The notes beneath the pieces are model-generated. The model saw nothing but the letters and a program-made list of their open reading frames with translations. It did not search any database and had not been told where the DNA came from. DNA of 64,000 nt from positions 62,001 to 126,000 of the forward strand of contig JADIZB010000013.1 in NCBI GenBank assembly GCA_016705005.1, written 5' to 3'. Source of the stretch: Bacteroidales bacterium (GTDB lineage Bacteria > Bacteroidota > Bacteroidia > Bacteroidales > Lentimicrobiaceae). Made by a program: the position numbers and the translations under genes. Positions 43,960 through 52,989 of the stretch are shown here, piece by piece. The stretch's first letter is position 1; the number at the start of each line of letters is the position of its first letter.

Positions 43960-45093
43960 TTATCGGTCAATGTCAGGAATTACCAGGTCGAAAGTCGACA
44001 TAATGGCAACCAGGTCGGCGATCTTCCAACCCTTGGCTATGTGGTTGATCGCAAACAGGTTAGAGAATCCGGGTGAACGGAATTTAACCCTGTAAGGATT
44101 CTTCTTTCCATCGGAAACGATGAATACGCCGAACTCGCCACGGGCTGTTTCAACGCGCTGGTAGAATTCACCTTCGGGCAGTTTAACCACTCCTTTCATC
44201 TTAACAGCATAATCGCCTTCAGGAATATTGTCGATCAGCTGCTCAATGATGCTCATCGATTCCCACATTTCGGCCATACGCACCTGGTAACGGGCATAGG
44301 TATCACCAACGTCGCTCAGTATTTCTTTGAAATTCACTTTGTCGTAGGCGCTGTATGGACGGTGCTTGCGCAGGTCGCAGGCGAAACCCGAAGCACGCCC
44401 GGTTGGACCTGTAACGCCATAGGCAATGGCATCTTCTTTTGAAAGAAACCCGACGCCTTTGGTACGTTCAGTGAAAATCACATTCCCTGAAAGTAACCGG
44501 TCGTATTCCGGGAGTTTTGTTTTAAATTTCTTTATGAAAGCCTTTACATCCCGCTGGAAATTTGGATGTATATCGAACATCAGTCCACCAGGGATGCTGT
44601 AATTCACTGTGAGGCGGGCGCCGCAGGTTTCTTCAAAGATATCGAGGATGTCTTCGCGGTCGCGCAGGCCATAAAAAAAGGTGGTGAGTGCTCCCATATC
44701 CATGCCCATCACACACCACCACAACTGATGTGAGGCCAGACGGGAGAGCTCCGACATGATGGTTCGGATGTATTTTACCCTGTCGGGAACTTCAACCTGA
44801 AGTGCGTTTTCAACGCATAGGGCAACGGCTTCGTTGTTCTGATGGGCCGAGAGGTAGTCCATACGATCTGTCAGGTGACCGATCTGCGGGTAGGAGAGAG
44901 ACTCGGCCATTTTTTCGATACCGCTGTGGATATAACCGATGTGCGGCTGAACATTGTGAACTATTTCTCCCTCGAGCTGAACAAGCAGGCGGAGTACTCC
45001 GTGAGTACTCGGGTGCTGTGGGCCCATATTGATGAGATATTCGTCGGTCTTTATCTCATCGGTGGTAATCATAACTTCTCTGAGCTCATCCAT
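43960..45093 (-). CDS. nuoD: NADH-quinone oxidoreductase subunit D
   Basis: NuoD is the 49-kDa-type subunit that forms the quinone pocket with NuoB. It is related to the large subunit of NiFe hydrogenases. The 377-residue protein shows INMGPQHPSTHGVLRLLVQLEGE (quinone-head ligand histidine), HIGYIHSGIEKMAE and the C-terminal DLVIPDIDR. It is separate from NuoC, whereas in many Bacteroidota the two are fused. The start is two bases after the nuoC stop. Confidence 0.95.
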   Translation of the reverse strand: MDELREVMITTDEIKTDEYLINMGPQHPSTHGVLRLLVQLEGEIVHNVQPHIGYIHSGIEKMAESLSYPQIGHLTDRMDYLSAHQNNEAVALCVENALQVEVPDRVKYIRTIMSELSRLASHQLWWCVMGMDMGALTTFFYGLRDREDILDIFEETCGARLTVNYSIPGGLMFDIHPNFQRDVKAFIKKFKTKLPEYDRLLSGNVIFTERTKGVGFLSKEDAIAYGVTGPTGRASGFACDLRKHRPYSAYDKVNFKEILSDVGDTYARYQVRMAEMWESMSIIEQLIDNIPEGDYAVKMKGVVKLPEGEFYQRVETARGEFGVFIVSDGKKNPYRVKFRSPGFSNLFAINHIAKGWKIADLVAIMSTFDLVIPDIDR

Positions 45094-45095
45094 AG

Positions 45096-45551
45096 CTATC
45101 GCGATACGATGTGAATGTCGTCTTTATAATCTTTACGGAGTGGGTGACCCCAGTTATCGTCGAGGAACATCCTGCGCAGGTCGGGGTGGTTGATGAAATG
45201 AATCCCCAGAAGGTCAAATGCTTCCCGTTCGTGAAATTCGGCAGTTGGCCAGATGTCGGTTACCGAATCAATCGCAGGCGTTTCCCGACCGTCGGTCTTC
45301 ACCTTAACTACCATCATGTGGTTGTGTTTTGTCGATTCAAGGTGGTAAACCATCTGCATATGATCGGCATGGTCAACACCCGATACACAGATCAGGTAAT
45401 CAAAGGACAGATTTTCATCTTCTTTGAGATGCTTCATAAAAACGTGCATCTTCGCAAATGGAACAAAGGTCTCAACATACTGAGCCCCCTGCCTGGTTTC
45501 GGCTTCAGCCCCGATCTTGTCGATTGCAGCTATTAATGCCTCGTTTGTCAT
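45096..45551 (-). CDS. nuoC: NADH-quinone oxidoreductase subunit C
   Basis: NuoC is the 30-kDa-type peripheral subunit of complex I and stabilises the NuoB/D module. The 151-residue protein ends with the family signature EFHEREAFDLLGIHFINHPDLRRMFLDDNWGHPLRKDYKDD (about 105-145). The coding end is two bases from nuoD, so the pair is probably translationally coupled. Confidence 0.94.
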   Translation of the reverse strand: MTNEALIAAIDKIGAEAETRQGAQYVETFVPFAKMHVFMKHLKEDENLSFDYLICVSGVDHADHMQMVYHLESTKHNHMMVVKVKTDGRETPAIDSVTDIWPTAEFHEREAFDLLGIHFINHPDLRRMFLDDNWGHPLRKDYKDDIHIVSR

Positions 45552-45589
45552 GGTATATCGGTTTCGGGAAAGATCCCTGATAAATCTGT

Positions 45590-46132
45590 TTATTTGTCTT
45601 TTTTCTTACTGTTGAAGTTCCGCTCACGACGGATCTTTTTCTGAAGCTGCATCATACCATAAAGCAATGCTTCAGGGCGTGGCGGACAACCGGGAATATA
45701 CACATCAACCGGGATGACATGGTCGGCACCTTTCACAATGGCGTAACTGTTATAGTAAAAAGGCCCTCCGGAAACAGCGCAGGCACCCATGGCAATTACA
45801 TATTTTGGGTCGGCCATCTGATCGTAAAGACGTTTGAGAACCGGAGCCATTTTATAGTTGATGGATCCACTGATGATGATCATATCGGCCTGGCGTGGAG
45901 TGGCGCGGGCAACTTCAAATCCGAAACGGGCCATATCGTGCCTAGAAGCACCAACAGCCATGAATTCAATGGCACAACACCGTGTTCCGAAGGTAAGAGG
46001 CCACAAAGAATTCGACCGGGCCCAGTTGACCAGATCATCGAGTTTGGCAAGAATGATACTACCCCCTTCGTGCGATTCAATGATCGGGTAATCATTGATT
46101 TCTATGTCCTGTTTCTTTTTGATTATTCCCAT
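45590..46132 (-). CDS. nuoB: NADH-quinone oxidoreductase subunit B
   Basis: NuoB binds cluster N2, the final electron donor to quinone. The 180-residue protein has the tandem cysteines C52-C53 ([10 protein letters not shown]), C118 (MGACAVSGG) and C149 ([13 protein letters not shown]), all four ligands. The N-terminal 45 residues form the usual linker. It starts 10 bases before the nuoA stop, an overlap that points to coupled translation. Confidence 0.95.
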   Translation of the reverse strand: MGIIKKKQDIEINDYPIIESHEGGSIILAKLDDLVNWARSNSLWPLTFGTRCCAIEFMAVGASRHDMARFGFEVARATPRQADMIIISGSINYKMAPVLKRLYDQMADPKYVIAMGACAVSGGPFYYNSYAIVKGADHVIPVDVYIPGCPPRPEALLYGMMQLQKKIRRERNFNSKKKDK

Positions 46133-46473
46133 TTCAATGCATGTTTTTTCCAGCCATAGAGCAGGCCAAGTCCCAGAATGAAGAAGAAGATGACGATTTC
46201 AATAAAGGCAGTCACCCCTGTCTCAGCCATCACAGTGGCCCAGGGGAAAACAAAGACTGTTTCCACGTCGAATATCAGGAAAAGGATGGCAAACAGGTAG
46301 TAACCCACCGTATACTGCAACCATGATCCGCCTATGGTTTCGATTCCACACTCATAAGGTTCAAATTTGGCCGGGTTGGATGATGTTGGCGGAATAAAGG
46401 TAGAGAACAGCAAAGCGCCCCCAACCAAAACGACCCCAACAATAAAAAACAACACAAGTGACTGACTGTCCAT
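46123..46473 (-). CDS. nuoA: NADH-quinone oxidoreductase subunit A
   Basis: NuoA is a three-helix membrane subunit that closes the quinone channel beside NuoH. The 116-residue protein shows the conserved loop [19 protein letters not shown] (about 33-51) and the acidic helix [16 protein letters not shown]. It is the first gene of the 11-gene operon. A candidate promoter lies about 40 bases upstream. Confidence 0.95.
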   Translation of the reverse strand: MDSQSLVLFFIVGVVLVGGALLFSTFIPPTSSNPAKFEPYECGIETIGGSWLQYTVGYYLFAILFLIFDVETVFVFPWATVMAETGVTAFIEIVIFFFILGLGLLYGWKKHALKWE

Positions 46474-46511
46474 ACTTTATGATATTTAGGTATCTACATT
46501 TGTCGAAGTGG

Positions 46512-46519
46512 CAAAAGTA
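46512..46519 (-). promoter_or_regulatory. -7 promoter element for the nuo operon
   Basis: The minus strand reads TACTTTTG (TAnnTTTG), giving a leader of about 32 bases before nuoA. No canonical -33 TTTG is seen at the right distance. Confidence 0.45.
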
Positions 46520-46930
46520 GGAATTGTTATATAGGTTTTTAATAAATTGTTAAAAGTGTGTTTAATTTAGAATGGATCAAAATAACGAATTTCATTCCTG
46601 TTGGTATTATCCGGGATCAAAAGTATTGTAATTTTCCGGCCGACAAAAGCAAAAAAGGTGACAATAATGAGCTTTCAGGGTGATTTATTTCACTTTATAA
46701 TCTTTTCTATCTGTATTTTTGTTTAATTGTTGTCTGGGCCGGACTCAGGGAATACTTTTGAGAATGCAGTGTATTCATGCTGTTTGCATTGTTGCAGAGA
46801 GTATTTATTTTTAAAAATTCCATTTACTAATGGTGCTTGATAAAGACCATTATTTTTACCGCTCAACTCAGTCCGTTAAATTCCCGGATGTTTATACTAA
46901 GAATGTGACATTGATTAAAACCGAAAAATC
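46520..46930. other. Divergent intergenic region, nothing else recognised
   Basis: This region between the nuo promoter and the gene at 46931 is AT-rich. A TATTTTTG at 46714-46721 matches the -7 consensus on the plus strand but would leave a leader of about 200 bases for the gene at 46931. No RNA family was recognised. Confidence 0.4.
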
Positions 46931-47302
46931 ATGAAAAAATTCAACATTATACTGATCTTCATATTTGTTTTGTCTGTTTCGGGCATTCATGCTCAGACAC
47001 CGAAAACAATTGACCTGGAGATAAAAACTTCGGCTCAGTGCGGGATGTGCAAAGAGACCATAGAGAAAGCTATGGCATTTGAAAAGGGGGTTATTAAGTC
47101 TGAGCTCATTGTGGAAACGAAAATTCTCAAGGTTACCTTCAAGCCGTCGAGAACATCAGCCGAAGCGATACGGAAGGCTGTATCGGAAGCCGGCTATGAT
47201 GCTGATGAGGTTAAGGCAGATACTGAAGCCTACAAGAATCTTCCCGACTGCTGCAAAAAACCAGAGGACAGGCAGTCCGATCATTCAGGACACAATCATT
47301 GA
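46931..47302 (+). CDS. Exported heavy-metal-associated (HMA) domain protein
   Basis: The 123-residue protein has a signal peptide (about 1-22, GIHAQ) and one HMA ferredoxin-like domain (about 26-97). The domain has the metal-binding pair C37 and C40 in SAQCGMCKETIEKAM. The tail adds a CC pair (LPDCCKKPED) and a histidine-rich end (SDHSGHNH), so several soft or borderline metal sites are present. A periplasmic copper or other metal chaperone is the natural inference. The metal cannot be read from the sequence. A large heptamer array starts 16 bases after the stop. Confidence 0.87.
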   Translation: MKKFNIILIFIFVLSVSGIHAQTPKTIDLEIKTSAQCGMCKETIEKAMAFEKGVIKSELIVETKILKVTFKPSRTSAEAIRKAVSEAGYDADEVKADTEAYKNLPDCCKKPEDRQSDHSGHNH

Positions 47303-47317
47303 GGCGGGATGTGTTGT

Positions 47318-47499
47318 GAGTAATGAGTAATGAGTAGTGAGTAATGAGTAATGAGTAATGAGTAATGAGTAATGAGTAATGAGTAATGAGTAATGAGTAA
47401 TGAGTAATGAGTAATGAGTAATGAGTAATGAGTAATGAGTAATGAGTAATGAGTAATGAGTAATGAGTAATGAGTAATGAGTAGGGAGTAGGGAGTAGG
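47318..47499. repeat. Tandem 7-base repeat array, 26 units
   Basis: Twenty-six consecutive 7-base units run without a break: 22 GAGTAAT, one GAGTAGT and three GAGTAGG. Degenerate related units continue to about 47533. The array begins 16 bases after the HMA gene stop. Open frames through it encode only a repeated LLITHYS pattern and are not genes. Confidence 0.95.
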
Positions 47500-47537
47500 G
47501 AGTAGTAGGGAGAGTAGGGAGTAAAGAGTAAGGAGCC

Positions 47538-47554
47538 CTGCCTGCGGCAGGCAG
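47538..47554. repeat. GC-rich palindrome beside the array
   Basis: CTGCCTGC and GCAGGCAG are perfect 8-base inverted arms around one G, just after the heptamer array. A similar CCTGCCTGCC lies beside the repeat block at 63306, which suggests the two kinds of sequence travel together. Confidence 0.6.
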
Positions 47555-47702
47555 ATAAGGAGTTTCGACCATCGTTTATGATCCCTTTAAAAGAAAGAAT
47601 TTTCAGAGCTTCGACTGACCAGGGAGTGTTTTATACCCGGGATCTGAAGTTGGTTGCTATAACCGCCTCAATGCAATTTGCTGAATATACAAACAATCTG
47701 AT

Positions 47703-47726
47703 AACTGTTAACTGTTACTTGTTACC
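47703..47726. repeat. Short period-7 repeat at a stop codon
   Basis: AACTGTT, AACTGTT and ACTTGTT keep a 7-base period and lead directly into the TAA stop of the NTF2-like gene (47727-47729, minus strand). AACTGTT also occurs in the block at 31863. Confidence 0.55.
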
Positions 47727-48212
47727 TTACCTGTCGGCCGGAGCTGACAGATGGGTTTGTACGATGACCCAATGGTCTGCTCTTTTTTCAAGAAATCCGG
47801 TAAACCGCAGGTCTGCATATTCCATGGCTTTATCTCCATGGGTGTAATTATACTGGAGCACTTCTGAGAACCATCCTGTCCGGCACTCCGGATGCACATA
47901 GATCTCAATGTCACGGGCGGAAATAAAGGTGTTTTCAAATCTTTCAAACTGCTCAGAAAACTTCTGTTTAACCGCTTCAAATCCTTTGAATACATCGTGT
48001 CTGTCGGTCCCAAGGCTGAGCACCATGCTGTCGTTGGCCCACAAATCCCCGATCATCGATATATTCCGTGCTTCGTTTGCGATAATGTATTTCTTCAGAA
48101 CAAGTTTGATGGCTTCCTTCTCAGCCAATGGATCACAGACTTCTTTTTTTTCCTGTTTACATGCTGACAAACCCAGCATCAATACCATTGAAATCAGGAG
48201 TGCTCTTTTCAT
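47727..48212 (-). CDS. NTF2/SnoaL-like lipoprotein
   Basis: The 161-residue protein has a lipoprotein signal with lipobox LSAC (Cys18). A cone-shaped SnoaL/NTF2-like domain follows (about 30-155): AIKLVLKKYIIANEARNISMIGDLWANDSMVLSLG at the start, then FKGFEAVKQKFSEQFERF, and a closing FTGFLEKRADHWVIVQTHLS strand. Domains of this fold are small enzymes or ligand binders. Nothing here fixes the ligand. The stop codon abuts a short heptamer repeat. Confidence 0.82.
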   Translation of the reverse strand: MKRALLISMVLMLGLSACKQEKKEVCDPLAEKEAIKLVLKKYIIANEARNISMIGDLWANDSMVLSLGTDRHDVFKGFEAVKQKFSEQFERFENTFISARDIEIYVHPECRTGWFSEVLQYNYTHGDKAMEYADLRFTGFLEKRADHWVIVQTHLSAPADR

Positions 48213-48375
48213 GACGGGAGATATTAAGAGATGGATACCTAATTCAGGTTAAACACGGAGCAAGGTAAGATTTTTTCAGAAAGAAAGCAACTGAAACGAG
48301 TGATTTCTATTGTTTCGGAAACAAGCTGCCAGATGTGGTTGTATGATTGGTAGTGCAGGAAACTCAGTATTTCAA

Positions 48376-49377
48376 TCAAGCCTCCATATTCACAAAAACG
48401 CGACCACGGATTTTTCCGTTCAAGATCAGATTAATGTGTTCCGGTAAATCTGTCATGCTGATCTCACGACTGATTTCTTTCAGCAATGGTGGCCGCCAGT
48501 CATCGGCAAGTTTTTCCCAAACCAGCCTGCGAAGTTCCATTGGGCAGGTGGCAGAATCGATGCCCAGCAGGTTCACGCCATTCAGGATGAAAGGATATAC
48601 TGTTGTGCTGAATTCATATGAATTTGCATTTCCGCATACTGCGATGTTTCCATGCCTGCTGCATGCCCTGATTGCTGTGGAAAGGATGTTGCCGCCCACT
48701 GTGTCGATGGCTCCGGCCCACCGGGGCCTCAGAAGCAGCTTTCCACTTCTGTCATCCACATCTTCCCGGGTAAGCATTTCACTTGCCCCCAACTTGCTGA
48801 AATAGGCTGTTTCGCTGGTTTTGCCGGTTGAAGCAATTACTTTATATCCCTGTTGCGACAGAATATTGATGGCCAGGCTTCCCAGTCCTCCGCCGGCACC
48901 GGTTACCAGTACAGGACCATTCCCGGGTTTCTGACCGTTCAGTTCCATCTGAAAGATGGCCAGCGCTGCTGTAAATCCTGCGGTTCCCAGCATCATGCTT
49001 TCGCGCAAGCCAAGCCCGTCGGGCAAGGGCATAACCCAGGCTGCCGGAACCTGTATATACTGCCCGAAGCCCCCCGGCGTATTCATACCAAGATCATATC
49101 CGCATACAAGTACCTGGTCTCCCTTGTGCACGGATTGTTCCGCAGAATAGATTACGGTGCCGCAGGCATCAATTCCGGGTGTGTGCGGGTAATTGCGTGT
49201 TATGCCACGGTTTCCGGTGGCGGAAAGGGCATCCTTGTAATTGAGTGATGAATAATGAACCCTGATCAGTACTTCGCCTGCCGGAAGCGATGAAAATTCC
49301 TTATCCAGGACCTTTGGTCTGATGACATTCCTTCCGGTTTCTTCAGCCACCAGGGCCCTGTAGGTTTCAGGTATCAT
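48376..49377 (-). CDS. YhdH/AcuI-type NADPH-dependent quinone or acryloyl-CoA reductase
   Basis: This medium-chain dehydrogenase has 333 residues and no zinc-binding cysteines. YRALVAEETGRNVIRPKVLD near the start, YSSLNYKDALSATGNRGITRNYPHTPGIDACGTV (about 46-79), the nucleotide motif VTGAGGGLGSLAINILSQQGYKVIASTGK (about 159-187) and the ending INLILNGKIRGRVFVNM match the YhdH/YhfP family. Members reduce acryloyl-CoA or quinones. The physiological substrate here is unknown. Confidence 0.9.
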   Translation of the reverse strand: MIPETYRALVAEETGRNVIRPKVLDKEFSSLPAGEVLIRVHYSSLNYKDALSATGNRGITRNYPHTPGIDACGTVIYSAEQSVHKGDQVLVCGYDLGMNTPGGFGQYIQVPAAWVMPLPDGLGLRESMMLGTAGFTAALAIFQMELNGQKPGNGPVLVTGAGGGLGSLAINILSQQGYKVIASTGKTSETAYFSKLGASEMLTREDVDDRSGKLLLRPRWAGAIDTVGGNILSTAIRACSRHGNIAVCGNANSYEFSTTVYPFILNGVNLLGIDSATCPMELRRLVWEKLADDWRPPLLKEISREISMTDLPEHINLILNGKIRGRVFVNMEA

Positions 49378-49598
49378 AACTTCGGTTGTGTAAAGATGAT
49401 TGTGAATTTAACTTCACAATGCTCAATGAAGCAGATCAGATGTCCTCCGGAAAACGAATCATTCACATCCGGGTATTGATTTTTTCAGTTTCCATCAACT
49501 TGCCAGAGGCTCTATTATGAACTACAGAAAGTATCGAAACTAAATATTTCAATCTGATTGTTCTGTTCAAATAACCGGTGAAACAGAAAAATAGAGTA

Positions 49599-50162
49599 TT
49601 ATTTGGATTGCTGTGCCACATATTCTGCCCAGCTCATTTTCAGGTAATGTTCGTCCCCGTAATAGGTCAGCAATGGAATCAGCTCATCCGGTGTCTGATA
49701 ACCTTTCATTTTGTAAGTCCAGTCGCTTGCCTTGTCGAGTATGACATAAGAAGGGTAAAGCTTTTCGTTTTTAAGCAAAGCAAGGGCAAGTTTATGGGTC
49801 GATTTTGACTTTTCCGGATTCGGATTTACAAATTCCTGTTCCTTGAATGTAACCGGCTCCTTCTGTTCGGCATTGAACTTGACGGCGTAGTATTTCTTAT
49901 TGATGTATTTCACCACCTCAGGATCGGTAAAGGTTTCGGCATCCATCTTTTTGCACCAGCCACACCAGTCGGTATATACATCAACAAAAATCATTTTCGG
50001 TTTCTTCTTGTTCTGAATCAGTGCTTCCTCGAAAGTCATCCATTTGATGGTTTCTCCTTTCTTTTTTTCTTCCGTGTTTTTCTGGGCTGAAACAAGTTCC
50101 GGGAGTGATACCAGAAGCGTCAGTAAGATTAGTGATACAATTCCTTGTTTTATCAGATGCAT
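49599..50162 (-). CDS. Exported thioredoxin-like protein
   Basis: The 187-residue protein has a signal peptide (about 1-27, ELVSAQ). A thioredoxin fold follows with redox pair C67-C70 in DVYTDWCGWCKKMDAETF and a cis-proline region in PSYVILDK. It probably reduces or isomerises disulfides in the periplasm. A DUF255/thioredoxin-7-type family match fits better than classical TrxA because of the KKMDAETFTDPEVVKYINKKYYAVKFN segment. It is flanked upstream by a 36-unit heptamer array. Confidence 0.88.
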   Translation of the reverse strand: MHLIKQGIVSLILLTLLVSLPELVSAQKNTEEKKKGETIKWMTFEEALIQNKKKPKMIFVDVYTDWCGWCKKMDAETFTDPEVVKYINKKYYAVKFNAEQKEPVTFKEQEFVNPNPEKSKSTHKLALALLKNEKLYPSYVILDKASDWTYKMKGYQTPDELIPLLTYYGDEHYLKMSWAEYVAQQSK

Positions 50163-50236
50163 GGTCGTTGAGTTTAATATCTGAAGTCAAAGATAAAGGA
50201 TTTGGTGTTCACAGACAAATCCGGAATATGTGTAAG

Positions 50237-50488
50237 GAGTAGTGAGTAATGAGTTATGAGTAATGAGTAGTGAGTAATGAGTAGGGAGTAGGGAGTAAGG
50301 AGTAGGGAGTAATGAGTAATGAGTAATGAGTAATGAGTAATGAGTAATGAGTAATGAGTAAGGAGTAAGGAGTAAGGAGTAAGGAGTAATGAGTAATGAG
50401 TAATGAGTAATGAGTAATGAGTAATGAGTAATGAGTAATGAGTAATGAGTAATGAGTAATGAGTAATGAGTAGGGAGTAGGGAGTAGG
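50237..50488. repeat. Tandem 7-base repeat array, 36 units
   Basis: Thirty-six consecutive 7-base units of the form GAGTAAT, GAGTAGG, GAGTAAG and GAGTAGT run without a break in phase, with one GAGTTAT. The array lies between the thioredoxin-like gene start and the smpB stop. It uses the same units as the array at 47318, so the two share an origin or a mechanism of growth. Coding potential through it is an artefact. Confidence 0.95.
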
Positions 50489-50583
50489 GAGGGTGTAGGG
50501 TGTAGGGAGTACATTGGTTATCAGAGTTCTGAAACAGTCAGAACGAGGCCTTCGTTTATGAGGGGACCTGAGGACAAGGATCC

Positions 50584-51033
50584 TTAATCTTCCCGGTGCC
50601 GTTCAATTTCACGGCGGGTGTCCTTTGTTTTGAGGGTTTCGCGCTTGTCGTAAAGCTTTTTACCCTTGGCAATCGCAATGTTGATTTTTGCCAGCCCCTT
50701 ATCATTGATAAAGAGGAGGGTAGGAATGATGGTAAGCCCTTTTTCGCTGGTTTTCGAAAGGATTTTTCGGAGTTCACGGCGGTTCAGAAGCAATTTCCGG
50801 TCACGCTTGGGTTCGTGGTTTGAATAGGTGCCGAATTTATACTCGCTGATGTGCATGTTCTTTACAAACAGTTCGTTGCCTTCGAAAGCACAGAATGCAT
50901 CGGTCAGGTTGGCTTTACCCTCACGAACCGACTTTATTTCCGTTCCGGTCAACACAATGCCTGCAGTGAACTCTTCGGTGAGGAAGTATTCAAAACCAGC
51001 TCTTTTATTCTTAATTGCGATGCCTGCAGTCAT
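50584..51033 (-). CDS. smpB: SsrA (tmRNA)-binding protein SmpB
   Basis: SmpB brings tmRNA to stalled ribosomes for trans-translation. The 149-residue protein has the oligonucleotide-binding barrel ([40 protein letters not shown], about 7-46), the [28 protein letters not shown] segment and the basic C-terminal tail [21 protein letters not shown]. The tmRNA gene is not in this window. A TACCTTTG -7 box lies at 51051-51058 on the minus strand. Confidence 0.96.
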   Translation of the reverse strand: MTAGIAIKNKRAGFEYFLTEEFTAGIVLTGTEIKSVREGKANLTDAFCAFEGNELFVKNMHISEYKFGTYSNHEPKRDRKLLLNRRELRKILSKTSEKGLTIIPTLLFINDKGLAKINIAIAKGKKLYDKRETLKTKDTRREIERHRED

Positions 51034-51050
51034 GGTAGCTTAAAGGGATG

Positions 51051-51058
51051 CAAAGGTA
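51051..51058 (-). promoter_or_regulatory. -7 promoter element for smpB
   Basis: The minus strand reads TACCTTTG (TAnnTTTG), 17 bases before the smpB ATG. A TTG lies 18 bases further upstream (51077-51079). Confidence 0.45.
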
Positions 51059-51354
51059 GGGATTTTTTGGTTCCGGCAATCCGGGAGGAAGGTGTTGCAT
51101 GGGTGTTGGATCTGGCCTTTGGTCTTTGGAAGATTGGGGGTGGAAGTTGGGTGCCAATTTCCCGGGAAAAGCTGATTACAATCTGTTATTTGTTGTTTGT
51201 TCCAATCCGGATGCAAAATTTGCATTGATGATTCTGATTGGCAGGTTACTCAGCTTCAACAAAAATACATGTAGATTGTTACATATATAATCTGTTTTTT
51301 ATCAATATATTAGATAATTGGAACTAATTTCTTCACCTCATAAATCCGGATACT
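51059..51354. other. Divergent intergenic region, nothing else recognised
   Basis: This lies between the smpB promoter and the T9SS cargo gene. A GGTGTTGCATGGGTGTTGG-like stretch near 51090-51110 is slightly repetitive. No open frame with a recognisable product, terminator or RNA was found. Confidence 0.4.
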
Positions 51355-52929
51355 ATGAAAACGATTTTTACCTTGATTTTATTTATATTTCTGTTTAATA
51401 CGGCAAACTCCCAGACCTGCGAGTGGATCAGGGGGCACGAAACAAATTATGAGATGAATCCTGACATGCTCCGTTACAACGTCTGTACTGCACCTGATGG
51501 GGCGGTATGGCACGGAGGGATGAAGAGCCTGGTGGAGTTTTACAATGAAGCCATGGGAAACCTGTTCCTGGCCCAATTTGATGGCAACGGCAATCTTCTG
51601 CAGGAATATGAAATCACCGGGAGCGCTATTTTGAGAGGAATGGTAACAGACTCTGAAGGAAATCTTTACGTTACAGGTGAGACATTGAATACACTCCATT
51701 TCTGGGATGGCTCTCAGTTAAACTACAATAATAATTTCATTGAAGGATTTCTGTTAAAGGTTTCTCCTTCCGGGACAATTGCCTGGGCTGTTAATTTATC
51801 TTCTTTTTTCACCAATGCAGTTCCTGAAGATCTTACTGTATATCAGGACCATGTTTATCTTGCGCATTCCGAATGGTCAGAATCCAATATTACTGAGTTT
51901 GATGTAAATGGTAATCTGGTCAGATCTATTCAGCAGATGGATGTGCCATTGGCTACAGGTGTTGCGTTGGATCAGGAAGGAAACATATATGCATGCGGCT
52001 CATGCTCTGACACCCAGGGTGTTTTTGGTGGAGTGCCTTTTCCTACTACACTTTCATATAGCATGTATCTGGTAAAGTATAATCAGCTGGGTTTTCCGCA
52101 ATGGGTTAAGTTTGCCGAGGATATAACCTGTACAAAGAGTAAAGTTACAGTCGACAAGATCGGCAGGATTGTCTGGTCAGGGCCATTGTTGACGGAGGCA
52201 ATATTTGATACACTGACTTTATTGGGGCCTTCATGGGGTTCTGACTTTTTTGTAACTGCATTCAATGCTGAGGGCCAGGTTCAATGGGGTTTCGAGGTGC
52301 CTCAGGTGTTAACCGGCAATGCAAATTTGGGCAAATTCAAACCAATTTGTGTTTTGCCTGACAATTCCATTTCAATCGCAGGTTCTACCCGGGGTGTGGT
52401 TGATTGGGGAAATGGTGTTGTAACATCAACCGAAGAATTCAGCAATCAATCATTGTTGTTGAATTTATCATCTGAAGCTCAGCCAGACTGGGCAAAAACA
52501 GGATTGGCTGACCAGTATAGCCAGGTTGTGGGTATTGATGGTGATGATGATGGGAACCTTTATATTGCCGGAATCTGTCATGGGACGATTCTATTTGATA
52601 CCTGTTCCTATACCGGGATCTCTTACTTTTATCCCTTTCTGGCAAAATTCAATACCGGTCTGAGTACCGGTGTTACTCTCTTTTCTCAGGAAGATCGGTT
52701 TACAGTTTATCCTAATCCGGCTAAAAACCAACTTAAGATTGAATCTGACTTGTCCGGACAAATTTTAATATCACTCTGCACGCTCAACGGACAGGAGGTA
52801 TTCGGGAAGTCAGGTAATGGTCGTTTAATTACCATTGATGTCAGCTCATTTCCTTCTGGTATTTATATGTTAAAACTGGTCAGTAATTCGTCAGTTTCAG
52901 TAAAAAAGATATTCATTAGTCAAGGATAG
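51355..52929 (+). CDS. Type IX secretion cargo protein with C-terminal sorting domain
   Basis: The 524-residue protein has a signal peptide (about 1-19, TANSQ). A long beta-propeller-like repeat region (about 25-435) with recurrent DxxGNLLQEYE, DSEGNLYVTGET and DQEGNIYACGS motifs follows. The last 85 or so residues form a type A sorting domain (VYPNPAKNQLKIESD, then SSFPSGIYMLKLVS). Such tails send proteins through the type IX system to the surface or the medium. The repeats resemble SBBP/NHL-like blades. The ligand is unknown. Confidence 0.9.
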   Translation: MKTIFTLILFIFLFNTANSQTCEWIRGHETNYEMNPDMLRYNVCTAPDGAVWHGGMKSLVEFYNEAMGNLFLAQFDGNGNLLQEYEITGSAILRGMVTDSEGNLYVTGETLNTLHFWDGSQLNYNNNFIEGFLLKVSPSGTIAWAVNLSSFFTNAVPEDLTVYQDHVYLAHSEWSESNITEFDVNGNLVRSIQQMDVPLATGVALDQEGNIYACGSCSDTQGVFGGVPFPTTLSYSMYLVKYNQLGFPQWVKFAEDITCTKSKVTVDKIGRIVWSGPLLTEAIFDTLTLLGPSWGSDFFVTAFNAEGQVQWGFEVPQVLTGNANLGKFKPICVLPDNSISIAGSTRGVVDWGNGVVTSTEEFSNQSLLLNLSSEAQPDWAKTGLADQYSQVVGIDGDDDGNLYIAGICHGTILFDTCSYTGISYFYPFLAKFNTGLSTGVTLFSQEDRFTVYPNPAKNQLKIESDLSGQILISLCTLNGQEVFGKSGNGRLITIDVSSFPSGIYMLKLVSNSSVSVKKIFISQG

Positions 52930-52940
52930 GATAGTGGAAA

Positions 52941-52977
52941 ATACAGTCTGCCCGTCGAATTGTCAGGCAGACTGTAT
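52941..52977. terminator. Hairpin between convergent genes, probable terminator
   Basis: ATACAGTCTGCC (52941-52952) and GGCAGACTGTAT (52966-52977) form a perfect 12-base stem with a 13-base loop. On the minus strand TTTT follows. The stem lies between the stop codons of the T9SS gene and the TonB receptor gene. Confidence 0.7.
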
Positions 52978-52989
52978 GACCTGTTACTA

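Noticed and set aside
47285..47572. Minus-strand open frame encoding repeated LLITHYS
   Set aside because: It is a translation of the 7-base array. A 7-base unit gives a 21-base, 7-residue period by arithmetic and there is no start region or domain.
47578..47847. 89-residue plus-strand open frame starting MIPLKERIF
   Set aside because: Its 3' half overlaps the well-supported NTF2-like lipoprotein on the other strand, and its 5' half includes a heptamer repeat.
50254..50514. Minus-strand open frame encoding repeated LLITHYS in the second array
   Set aside because: Same artefact as the array at 47318. It has no independent support.
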